Below, piece after piece: positions 5,781 through 10,946 of a DNA stretch of 10,946 bases (within the stretch, counting starts at the first letter, position 1; every line of letters starts with the position of its first letter). Below the pieces are notes generated by a model, which made no database searches, was not told the DNA's origin, and saw only the letters and a program-made list of their open reading frames with translations. Made by a program: the position numbers and the translations under genes. Origin of the DNA: JAWABC01 sp043810595 (GTDB lineage: Archaea; Nanobdellota; Nanobdellia; SCGC-AAA011-G17; VGLX01); contig JBDRNX010000004.1 in the NCBI GenBank assembly GCA_043810595.1, positions 1 through 10,946 of the forward strand. The letters run 5' to 3'.

Positions 5781-7511
5781 TTAACCGTACCTTCTCTTTG
5801 TCAATTCCCTCGCAACAAAAGCAAGGACAAAGAAGATTATAACAAAGCAGACAAGCATGTAAATCTGTACCGAAACTACTTCCAGACTTGAGTTAAACAA
5901 CATTATCCTCTTCAATAAACCCTCACTAATAACAAATGGATTATACTTAGCTATGCCACTAATGTAGGAAGGCAGCGTCTCTATAGGCAGGATTGCGTTT
6001 GAGAAGAACAACAACAAAGAGCTAACAGAAATGGCCCCAAGGGTAGAAGTCTCCTCAGACTTGAAAACAAAGCCGATAAACATACCCATTAATATGAAAA
6101 GCGTAGCAACTATAAGCAATACCAACACCAACGGCCCTATAACAGCAAACAAGCTACCCTTAAAGAAGTAGGCCGAAGCCAGGAACAAAACAAGAAGCTG
6201 CATACCAACCACAAACATGTTGGTCAAGTAGCCACCTATCATAAACATCATATCATTTGTGGGGGTGATGAAATTACGGAAATAAGCTTTCGAAACCTTC
6301 TCACGAACCGTAATCGTAGAAGAAAGCAAGATACAGATAAACATCACAATCAAAACAACAAAAGTTGGGAACAAATAACTTAAGTGAGTCTGCTTACCAG
6401 TAACCGTCTCTATGTCAGTCTTAACAGGACTTACTATACTCTCAGCCTTGGTAACCTTAATACCCTCAATACCCGCTACAAGACTGTCCATAGTACCCCT
6501 AACATTGTTAATCTTGGTAACGTCCTGCTGAATCCCCTCCCTAACAACAGACAACTCAGTTACGGAGCTCTCACGAACCTGTATAACGCTATCCATCTTA
6601 TCAATCAACGTGTTAACTCCTTCTTTCAAGTTTCCAACAGCCTTGTTAACGTCTTCAAATAGGCCCTCGCTGACGTTCAAGTTGCTCTGAACCTTCTCAA
6701 CAGCCTTCTCAACAGCACTTATGTTAAGGTCGCTAGCGTTATACCCCAAATCAACAGAATTCAAATTATCAGTAACTGACTTAACCTTGAGGGACTTATC
6801 ATTACTGCTGGTAATAAGATCGTTAATTGTAGACTTTTCTTCATTCAACTCATTCTTAGTGGTTTCCAGAGTTCCCAACAAATCAGAAGTGAGGCCAAGA
6901 CTTATGTTAGCAGCACGAGCAGAAACCTTCGAAGAAACACTACTTGAAATAAGGAAAGCAAGGTTCATACGAGACTCATCAACATAAAACTTAATCAGAT
7001 TATTAGCCTCGTTACTCACCGCCATGTTAGGTGGGAAAACAGCACAAACATGATATGTACCAAGCTTCACACCCTCAATACAATCAGCCTCGGAATCAAC
7101 TGGAATCGTGTTATACTGCTGATCCTTCAAATCAGCGATAACAGCATTAGTAAGATCTGAATAGGCAGTAGAGTAAGTAGCAATCCTCAAATCATACAAA
7201 GAAGAGGTATTGAAAGCCATACCGATAAGGAAAACTATCAACAAAGGACCGAAAATAACAATCAAAGAAGAGCTCTTAGATCTTAAAACAATCTTCAAGT
7301 CCTTCTTAATCATAGCAACGAGTCTGGCAAACATGGAAAACTTCAGCGTAGAGGTTCTGTCTATCTGATTCAACTTAGGAGAGTCCTCATAAACCTCCTT
7401 CGGAAGAGGCTTAGGCTGAGGCTTGGCAGACTTAAACTTATCAACCTTCTTAACAGGCTGGCTACCACCATCTTTGTAAGCCTGATAAGCCCTCTTTAAA
7501 CTGTCAAACAT
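5781..7511 (-). CDS. ABC-2 type transporter permease with large external coiled-coil domain
   Basis: This 576-residue membrane subunit belongs to an ABC-2 family exporter. A cytoplasmic, Lys/Pro-rich N-terminus (about 1-78) precedes TM1 (82-102). An external region of about 275 residues (102-377) follows, with a mixed first part (LRIATYSTAYSDL to VDESRMNLAFL) and long heptad-like helices (about 180-350) rich in Asn, Ser, Val and Lys. Five more helices lie at about 378-399, 430-450, 458-482, 492-510 and 547-567. The ILPIETLPSYISGIAKYNPF stretch before the last helix is the usual ABC-2 signature. The start ATG is 2 bases after the ATPase stop, and GAGGT just upstream serves as ribosome site, so the pair forms one operon. 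Substrates of relatives include drugs, lipids and glycan parts. Here the substrate is unknown. The nearby TrmB regulator may control it. Confidence 0.93.
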   Translation of the reverse strand: MFDSLKRAYQAYKDGGSQPVKKVDKFKSAKPQPKPLPKEVYEDSPKLNQIDRTSTLKFSMFARLVAMIKKDLKIVLRSKSSSLIVIFGPLLIVFLIGMAFNTSSLYDLRIATYSTAYSDLTNAVIADLKDQQYNTIPVDSEADCIEGVKLGTYHVCAVFPPNMAVSNEANNLIKFYVDESRMNLAFLISSSVSSKVSARAANISLGLTSDLLGTLETTKNELNEEKSTINDLITSSNDKSLKVKSVTDNLNSVDLGYNASDLNISAVEKAVEKVQSNLNVSEGLFEDVNKAVGNLKEGVNTLIDKMDSVIQVRESSVTELSVVREGIQQDVTKINNVRGTMDSLVAGIEGIKVTKAESIVSPVKTDIETVTGKQTHLSYLFPTFVVLIVMFICILLSSTITVREKVSKAYFRNFITPTNDMMFMIGGYLTNMFVVGMQLLVLFLASAYFFKGSLFAVIGPLVLVLLIVATLFILMGMFIGFVFKSEETSTLGAISVSSLLLFFSNAILPIETLPSYISGIAKYNPFVISEGLLKRIMLFNSSLEVVSVQIYMLVCFVIIFFVLAFVARELTKRRYG

Positions 7512-7513
7512 TT

Positions 7514-8446
7514 TTACCTCTTTGTCAACCTCTCAAATACTTCTTCAAGAGTGGGTTTGTTAACAGCAACGTCAACAAGGTGCTCTTTCGAACCCTCAAT
7601 AACGTGAAGTATCTGGTGCAAAACCCGCTCTGATTTAGGCGTATAAACAATCATCTTATGCTCCTTAATGTCAATACTATCAATATCTATCTTCCTGAGA
7701 TGCTTAGCAATCCTCTCATAATTACCAGGAGATGTTTGTAAATGTATTTCCTCATTCTTGTAATAACGACCCTTAAGCTGCTCAGCAGCACCCGTTTCGA
7801 TAATCTTACCGTTGTGAAGGATAGCAATCTTTGTGCAGATAGCCTCAATCTCAGTAAGCAGGTGAGAAGTGATAATCACAGTAGTACCCCTCTCGTTAAT
7901 CTTCTTAATCAACAACAAGATATCCTTCCTCAGCATGGGATCTAGGTCTTCAGTGGGTTCGTCAAGAATCAAAACCTTAGGATCATGAATCATAGCACAA
8001 GCAATATCCAACCTACGCTGCATACCCTTAGAAAGATTCTCAGCCGAAAGGTCCTTATCCTGATGCAAACCAACAAGCTTCAACAAGCCATCAGACCTAC
8101 GATTGATGTCGGACTGAGCCATGCCATAAAGCTTACCGAAGTAATCAAGATTCTCCTTAACAGTAAGCTTCGTGTAGAAAGAACCGTCTTGAGTAGCAAA
8201 ACCAAAAGTCTTCCTGATGTTATACCTATCACGAACAATATCACGAGACTGATAAAAAATGTTACCAGAATTTGGACTCAAAAAACCAATCAAGATGTTA
8301 AGAAGCGTGGTCTTACCAGAACCGCTAATACCTATGACACCGAAACGCTCACCGTAAGATATTTCCAAATCAATACCGTTGAGAACGACCTTATCACCAA
8401 ACTTTTTTAAGATATTTCGGAATTGTATGAACGGAAGATTAGCCAT
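7514..8446 (-). CDS. ABC-2 transporter ATP-binding protein
   Basis: This 310-residue nucleotide-binding subunit belongs to the DrrA/CcmA/NatA group. It shows Walker A GISGSGKTT (39-47), Q-loop TQDGSF (Q86), signature LSKGMQRR (138-145, with K for the usual first G of LSGGQ as is common in this group), Walker B VLILDEPTEDLDP (158-170) and the H-loop His in TSHLL (H195). A C-terminal extension (about 225-310) ends PTLEEVFERLTKR, the usual tail of these exporters. The ATG at 8446 is preferred to an in-frame TTG at 8455, which lies close to the predicted start site. TATA-like sequence at about 8463-8477 is 21 to 29 bases upstream, so the message is short-leadered or leaderless. It powers the permease encoded next. 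Confidence 0.96.
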   Translation of the reverse strand: MANLPFIQFRNILKKFGDKVVLNGIDLEISYGERFGVIGISGSGKTTLLNILIGFLSPNSGNIFYQSRDIVRDRYNIRKTFGFATQDGSFYTKLTVKENLDYFGKLYGMAQSDINRRSDGLLKLVGLHQDKDLSAENLSKGMQRRLDIACAMIHDPKVLILDEPTEDLDPMLRKDILLLIKKINERGTTVIITSHLLTEIEAICTKIAILHNGKIIETGAAEQLKGRYYKNEEIHLQTSPGNYERIAKHLRKIDIDSIDIKEHKMIVYTPKSERVLHQILHVIEGSKEHLVDVAVNKPTLEEVFERLTKR

Positions 8447-8462
8447 ATGGTACAAAAAACGG

Positions 8463-8478
8463 TTTTAAATACTTATAA
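8463..8478 (-). promoter_or_regulatory. TATA region of the ABC exporter operon
   Basis: On the minus strand TTATAAG and TATTTAAAA lie next to each other, with centres about 29 and 21 bases before the ATG at 8446. Either can place the start site near the start codon. The divergent membrane-protein gene is controlled from the same 110-base interval. Confidence 0.5.
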
Positions 8479-8497
8479 AATTTTACTAAAATTGATA

Positions 8498-8520
8498 AGT
8501 GGTAACAAAGTTATTTATAT
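8498..8520 (+). promoter_or_regulatory. Operator-like AGTGGTAACA followed by TATA box (gene at 8557)
   Basis: AGTGGTAACA at 8498-8507 is the reverse complement of TGTTACCACT, one base different from TGTAACCACT in the trmB promoter. It ends 3 bases before the TATA-like TTATTTATAT at 8511-8520. The start site is expected near 8542 and the leader holds GGGGTGAT. Its place upstream of the TATA box suggests activation. Confidence 0.5.
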
Positions 8521-8556
8521 CGATGAAAACTTGGTTAATGAAAACGGGGTGATTTA

Positions 8557-8901
8557 ATGGCAACACCAGAAGTGTGGATACTAACGGTAATAGGCACATT
8601 ATCAGCATTAATAGCCGGACACTTGATCATAACAAGAATTCTTCCAAAAATAAAAAACGCAATGGACTTAGCAATGAAAGACAACGTAGTAACCGAAGGA
8701 TTAATGATAATATTCTTTGTTTACATCGGAATTTTCGTAATAAGAAAAGTACTGGAAATAGTAATAGCTTTGAACGAGCCCTGGTCAAAATACCTAACTT
8801 CAATAAAACCAGGGATAGAAGTGCTAACAGAACTGCTACCTTACCTAGGAGTGTTCATGATAGGAGTGGTCATAGCCATAGCGATAAAGCAAAAGAAATA
8901 A
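8557..8901 (+). CDS. Small three-helix membrane protein, unknown function
   Basis: This 114-residue protein has three likely membrane helices, at about 7-28, 48-71 and 93-110, a basic loop (RILPKIKNAMDLAMKDN) after the first, a second loop NEPWSKYLTSIKPG, and a KQKK end. There are no catalytic motifs and I do not recognise a family. The start ATG is set by GGGGTGAT at 8546-8553, an almost full complement of the archaeal 16S 3' end, at good spacing. It is divergent from the ABC exporter and converges with the MEMO gene after a 5-base gap. The promoter carries the same short element as trmB and as the channel-like gene at 9893, so it may belong to a membrane-stress set. It could be an accessory subunit of a channel or transporter, but this is only context. 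Confidence 0.85.
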   Translation: MATPEVWILTVIGTLSALIAGHLIITRILPKIKNAMDLAMKDNVVTEGLMIIFFVYIGIFVIRKVLEIVIALNEPWSKYLTSIKPGIEVLTELLPYLGVFMIGVVIAIAIKQKK

Positions 8902-8906
8902 TTTTT

Positions 8907-9773
8907 TTACCTAAAAATTATAGAAGCATAGCCAACGGCACTGGAATAATCCTTGAGAACGTCGCCAGAAGTGTAATAATTAAGGAGTTCTCCCTTCTTA
9001 CAACCAAGAGACTTAACAGCAAACATGGTAATAATGATCGGAGCAAAGCCACAAATGGTAGCATCAAACTTTTTTATGTGAGAAACAAAACCTGGAACGT
9101 CAAGAGACAAAATATGGCTTATAGCTTTCTTATCAAGCTCATACATCCTTTCCTTTCTCTTATCGGTAAAAGGAAGATAGCCATAACCCAAGCCGTAATG
9201 GGTGAAATCAGAAGAAGCGATAACACAAACATCCCTGTCTACAGAAGCGATTGCCCTGCCAAGAGTCTCGAAAAGTTCGACATCGTGAGAAGAAACAACA
9301 ATAGGAACAAATTTCAAAGTCTTATTCCCGGAAATAAACTGCAGGAAGGGAAGCTGCACCTCAACAGAATGCTCCACGATGTGAGCAGAAGCATCATCGA
9401 CCAAAAAATCACACTCCTTCATCAACTTCTTAACAAAATCCTTATCAACTTTAACGGTACCGAGAGGAGTCTCCCAATCATCAAACAAGGTAGCAAACTC
9501 AGAACCATAACCAGAGTGATTAGGACCTATGATAACAAAAGTGGACGGAAATTTGGACTCAGCAAGAGCCTTGTAACAAAAAGCAGAACCCGGACCTGAA
9601 AAAACAAATCCCGCGTGAGGTGCTATACAACCAAAAACTTTTCCAGATTTTTTCTTACTCGGCAAAGATCCAGGACCAAACTTAGAAAGAAAACAAGAAG
9701 CTACCTGAGATTTGAGCCTTGAAGAATCAGATTCATAAAACTGACCAGCAACAACAGGCTTACGAACAGACAT
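8907..9773 (-). CDS. MEMO1-family protein (AmmeMemoRadiSam system protein B)
   Basis: This 288-residue full-length MEMO family protein has a fold related to extradiol dioxygenases. Its motifs are RKPVVAGQFYE (4-14), IAPHAGFVFSG (H53), VIIGPNHSGYG (H86), HSVEVQLPFLQF (H135), SSDFTHYG (H192) and TICGF (C241). The two His and the Cys (H53, H86, C241) correspond to the metal-binding set described in human MEMO1. In archaea and bacteria MEMO genes often sit with an AMMECR1 gene and a radical SAM gene, but neither is in this window. The biochemical role of the prokaryotic form is not settled. The ATG at 9773 lies about 27 bases after a TATA box at 9795-9804, so the message is probably leaderless. 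Confidence 0.95.
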   Translation of the reverse strand: MSVRKPVVAGQFYESDSSRLKSQVASCFLSKFGPGSLPSKKKSGKVFGCIAPHAGFVFSGPGSAFCYKALAESKFPSTFVIIGPNHSGYGSEFATLFDDWETPLGTVKVDKDFVKKLMKECDFLVDDASAHIVEHSVEVQLPFLQFISGNKTLKFVPIVVSSHDVELFETLGRAIASVDRDVCVIASSDFTHYGLGYGYLPFTDKRKERMYELDKKAISHILSLDVPGFVSHIKKFDATICGFAPIIITMFAVKSLGCKKGELLNYYTSGDVLKDYSSAVGYASIIFR

Positions 9774-9794
9774 AAAAAATAACAGAAATTAGAA

Positions 9795-9804
9795 ATTATA
9801 AATA
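9795..9804 (-). promoter_or_regulatory. TATA box of the MEMO gene
   Basis: TATTTATAAT on the minus strand is centred about 27 bases before the MEMO start codon. A 7-base tandem repeat AGAAATT (9784-9797) fills part of the space to the start site and overlaps its edge. Confidence 0.55.
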
Positions 9805-9831
9805 CCTTTCTAAAAACAGGCACATCTTAAA

Positions 9832-9854
9832 AGTAGTTAAAAAGGTTTTTAAAC
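9832..9854 (+). promoter_or_regulatory. Operator-like AGTAGTTA followed by TATA box (gene at 9893)
   Basis: AGTAGTTA at 9832-9839 matches the trmB-promoter element AGTAGTTAC over 8 bases. TATA-like TTTTTAAAC follows at 9846-9854. The whole stretch aligns without gaps to 8498-8520 at 16 of 23 bases. The start site is expected near 9876, and GGAGGTGA follows at 9885-9892. Confidence 0.45.
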
Positions 9855-9892
9855 ATACATATTTGATAATACCTAAACAAAAACGGAGGTGA

Positions 9893-10576
9893 ATGGCTAG
9901 AATGGCCTGGGAATTTTTAACGGATGCCGGAATATCGCTAACGGACCCCATTGTCAGCTTATGGCAGGGACTAGTTAACCTTCTACCCGGATTGATAATA
10001 GCTATACTAATTCTGATTATAGGTTACGTGATAGCATACGTAATAGGACACGGAGTGAGGTTACTACTTGTCAAAGTCGGATTGGAAAAACAGATAGAGA
10101 AGGCAAAGATGACAAAGGCGGTGGGCAACATAAAGCTGTCAGCTGTGTTTGGGGAGATTACAAAATGGTACATCTTCCTAATATTCTTAAGCGCAGCAGT
10201 AGACGTAGTGGAACTCGGTACGCTAAGCAGCATACTAAGGCAATTCGTACTGTGGGTACCAAACGTGATAGCCGGAGCTCTGGTACTAATCTTCGGACTT
10301 TTCGTAGCACACTACGTGTCGCTGAAGATTAAACAGCATGCAGAGATGGCAGGAACAAAGATGCTGAGCAGCATAATCTACTTCGTAATTGTAGTGATCG
10401 TACTGCTGATAGCGCTGGAACAGATAGGCATCAACGTTTCCATACTGACGAACACTTTCCTAATAATAATAGCAGCCCTAGGACTAGGATTTGCCCTAGC
10501 AATAGGACTCAGCTTCGGACTTGGAACGAAGCAAGAAGCAGGAAAGGCGCTGAACAAGATAAAGAGGTACTTCTAA
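9893..10576 (+). CDS. Mechanosensitive-channel-like conserved-TM-helix protein
   Basis: This 227-residue integral membrane protein has about five helices, at 31-53, 90-107, 121-143, 158-177 and 185-208. It holds two copies of the conserved TM-helix module seen in small-conductance mechanosensitive channel relatives: LPGLIIAILILIIGYVIAYVIG with KVGLEKQIEK after it, and WVPNVIAGALVLIFGLFVAHYV. The last helix runs into LGLGFALAIGLSFGLGTKQEAG, the usual end of this family. The MscS beta domain and C-terminal vestibule are absent, so gating in the classical MscS manner is not implied. GGAGGTGA directly abuts the ATG at 9893. A second in-frame ATG at 9902 has spacing that is longer than usual, so the start is uncertain by three codons. 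The promoter shares an element with the genes at 8557 and trmB. Confidence 0.88.
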   Translation: MARMAWEFLTDAGISLTDPIVSLWQGLVNLLPGLIIAILILIIGYVIAYVIGHGVRLLLVKVGLEKQIEKAKMTKAVGNIKLSAVFGEITKWYIFLIFLSAAVDVVELGTLSSILRQFVLWVPNVIAGALVLIFGLFVAHYVSLKIKQHAEMAGTKMLSSIIYFVIVVIVLLIALEQIGINVSILTNTFLIIIAALGLGFALAIGLSFGLGTKQEAGKALNKIKRYF

Positions 10577-10589
10577 ACCTCTTTTTACC

Positions 10590-10608
10590 TTTTTTATTCT
10601 AAAATGAA
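10590..10608 (+). repeat. T-tract repeat unit 1 (terminator-like)
   Basis: TTTTTTATTCTAAAATGAA lies 14 bases after the channel-like gene. A near copy at 10781-10800, TTTTTTATTTTTAAAATGAA, lies before the zinc-knuckle gene, differing by one substitution and one inserted T. The T-run suits an archaeal terminator, and the AT-rich tail may help start the next gene. Confidence 0.4.
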
Positions 10609-10640
10609 AAAACTTCAAAAAACCTTGGAGGTAAACCAAA

Positions 10641-10772
10641 ATGGAAGATTGGGAACAGTATGATGAAGGTTCAGATGATGATGAGGACATAGACGATATA
10701 GACAACTTGGGGGATGACGGAGGAGACGATGACACAGACGACTCAGGGGACGAAACCGAAGAGGACTACTAA
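10641..10772 (+). CDS. Hyperacidic 43-residue protein, unknown function
   Basis: An ATG at 10641, preceded by GGAGGT at 10627-10632, opens 43 codons. By direct translation 18 residues are Asp and 7 are Glu, with no Lys, Arg, His or Cys, so the net charge is near -25. It begins MEDWEQYDEGSDDDEDIDD and ends GDETEEDY. The Asp/Gly/Ser pattern lacks the spacing of EF-hand or RTX calcium repeats and is probably disordered. It might bind metal ions, mimic nucleic acid or pair with a basic protein. The next gene, 23 bases downstream, is strongly basic. The clear ribosome site and the codon use with no early stop support a real gene. I know no family for it. Confidence 0.75.
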   Translation: MEDWEQYDEGSDDDEDIDDIDNLGDDGGDDDTDDSGDETEEDY

Positions 10773-10780
10773 ACCCCTTC

Positions 10781-10800
10781 TTTTTTATTTTTAAAATGAA
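10781..10800 (+). repeat. T-tract repeat unit 2 (before the zinc-knuckle gene)
   Basis: This is the near copy of the unit at 10590-10608. It begins with a T-run 8 bases after the acidic gene and ends in the first codons of the zinc-knuckle gene. It may terminate part of the transcripts between the two small genes. Confidence 0.4.
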
Positions 10801-10945
10801 CAAGAAAGTAACGTGCACTTACCGTAGCAAAGGCTTTGTGATAAGGGGAGCGGACCTGAAACACCACTGCCCTGCCTGCGGCAAAAAGTATTTAATGAGG
10901 AAAACAAAACCAAAAGCAGAATTCTACGAAAAAAGGGGAAGATAA
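10796..10945 (+). CDS. Small basic zinc-knuckle protein (49 residues)
   Basis: An ATG at 10796 opens 49 codons ending in TAA at 10943-10945, one base before the window end. A CPxCG-type knuckle HHCPACGKKY lies at 23-32 (Cys25, Cys28), with a further Cys at 7 in KVTCTYRSKGF. Only three cysteines are present, so a zinc site would need a His (23 or 24) as fourth ligand or a partner chain. The rest is rich in Lys and Arg and ends EKRGR, so nucleic-acid or ribosome binding is plausible. No Shine-Dalgarno and no TATA box at the right distance are seen. It is probably read from the transcript of the acidic gene, whose charge is opposite. I do not recognise the exact family. Confidence 0.75.
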   Translation: MNKKVTCTYRSKGFVIRGADLKHHCPACGKKYLMRKTKPKAEFYEKRGR

Positions 10946-10946
10946 A

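Noticed and set aside
8523..8552. A nine-codon ORF before the 8557 gene, with ATGAAAAC repeated at 8523 and 8538
   Set aside because: The start site expected from the TATA box (about 8542) lies downstream of its ATG, so it is probably not transcribed as an upstream ORF.
8574..9599. A 341-codon plus-strand ORF covering part of the 8557 gene and most of the MEMO gene
   Set aside because: Its translation is Asn/Arg/Lys/Ser-rich with no domain pattern, and it is antisense to a clear MEMO gene with conserved motifs. It is a shadow frame.
10604..10663. A 19-residue ORF overlapping the start of the acidic gene
   Set aside because: It has no ribosome site, is out of frame with the acidic gene, and the GGAGGT inside it serves the acidic start.
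10496..10818. Two minus-strand ORFs opposite the acidic gene
   Set aside because: The Ser-rich product is just the reverse complement of the GAT/GAC/GAG codons, and the plus-strand frame has the ribosome site.
1..10946. CRISPR arrays, insertion sequences, tRNA or rRNA genes
   Set aside because: No regular long repeats with spacers, no transposase frame, and no tRNA arms or rRNA signatures were seen on either strand.

Overview
The window reads as archaeal chromosome, most likely a DPANN lineage close to Woesearchaeota. The evidence is archaeal-type phenylalanyl-tRNA synthetase subunits in a pheS-pheT pair, a TrmB-family regulator, a MEMO1-family protein and a Dph2 fragment. TATA-like boxes also lie about 26 bases before several start codons with no room for a leader. 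The lineage is inferred from the look of the proteins, not from a search. The DNA is AT-rich and densely coded, with small gaps and three tail-to-tail gene pairs separated by 0, -27 and 5 bases.

Layout. (1) 1-824: the end of a surface-glycan region, with the C-terminal part of a heptose-epimerase-like NAD-dependent sugar epimerase (+) meeting a cupin of the sugar-isomerase type (-). (2) 821-1425: an 80-residue stub of the diphthamide enzyme Dph2, directly in front of the cupin, and a divergent O6-alkylguanine-DNA alkyltransferase. The two share one palindromic TATA box. (3) 1399-4579: pheS-pheT (-). (4) 4619-5710: a TrmB-type regulator (-) with repeats in its promoter, a 34-codon ORF after it, and a strong GUAA-capped RNA hairpin. 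(5) 5781-8446: a two-gene ABC-2 exporter (-). (6) 8557-8901: a small three-helix membrane protein (+). (7) 8907-9773: a MEMO/AmmeMemoRadiSam B protein (-). (8) 9893-10945: a mechanosensitive-channel-like membrane protein, then two tiny genes, one for a 43-residue hyperacidic protein and one for a 49-residue basic zinc-knuckle protein.

How the genes may work together. The most interesting reading is a small envelope or stress regulon. A degenerate element AGTRGTWA(C/A) occurs twice, as a 17-base direct repeat, downstream of the trmB TATA box. It occurs again just upstream of the TATA boxes of both membrane-protein genes (8498 and 9832), one of which is divergent from the ABC exporter. This fits TrmB repressing itself and activating the membrane genes, but it rests on eye-found short motifs. 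The genes with this element also carry Shine-Dalgarno leaders, whereas the housekeeping promoters look leaderless. The truncated dph2 looks like a breakpoint where glycan genes joined the ancestral chromosome. The acidic/basic micro-protein pair at the right end is the least explained coding content.
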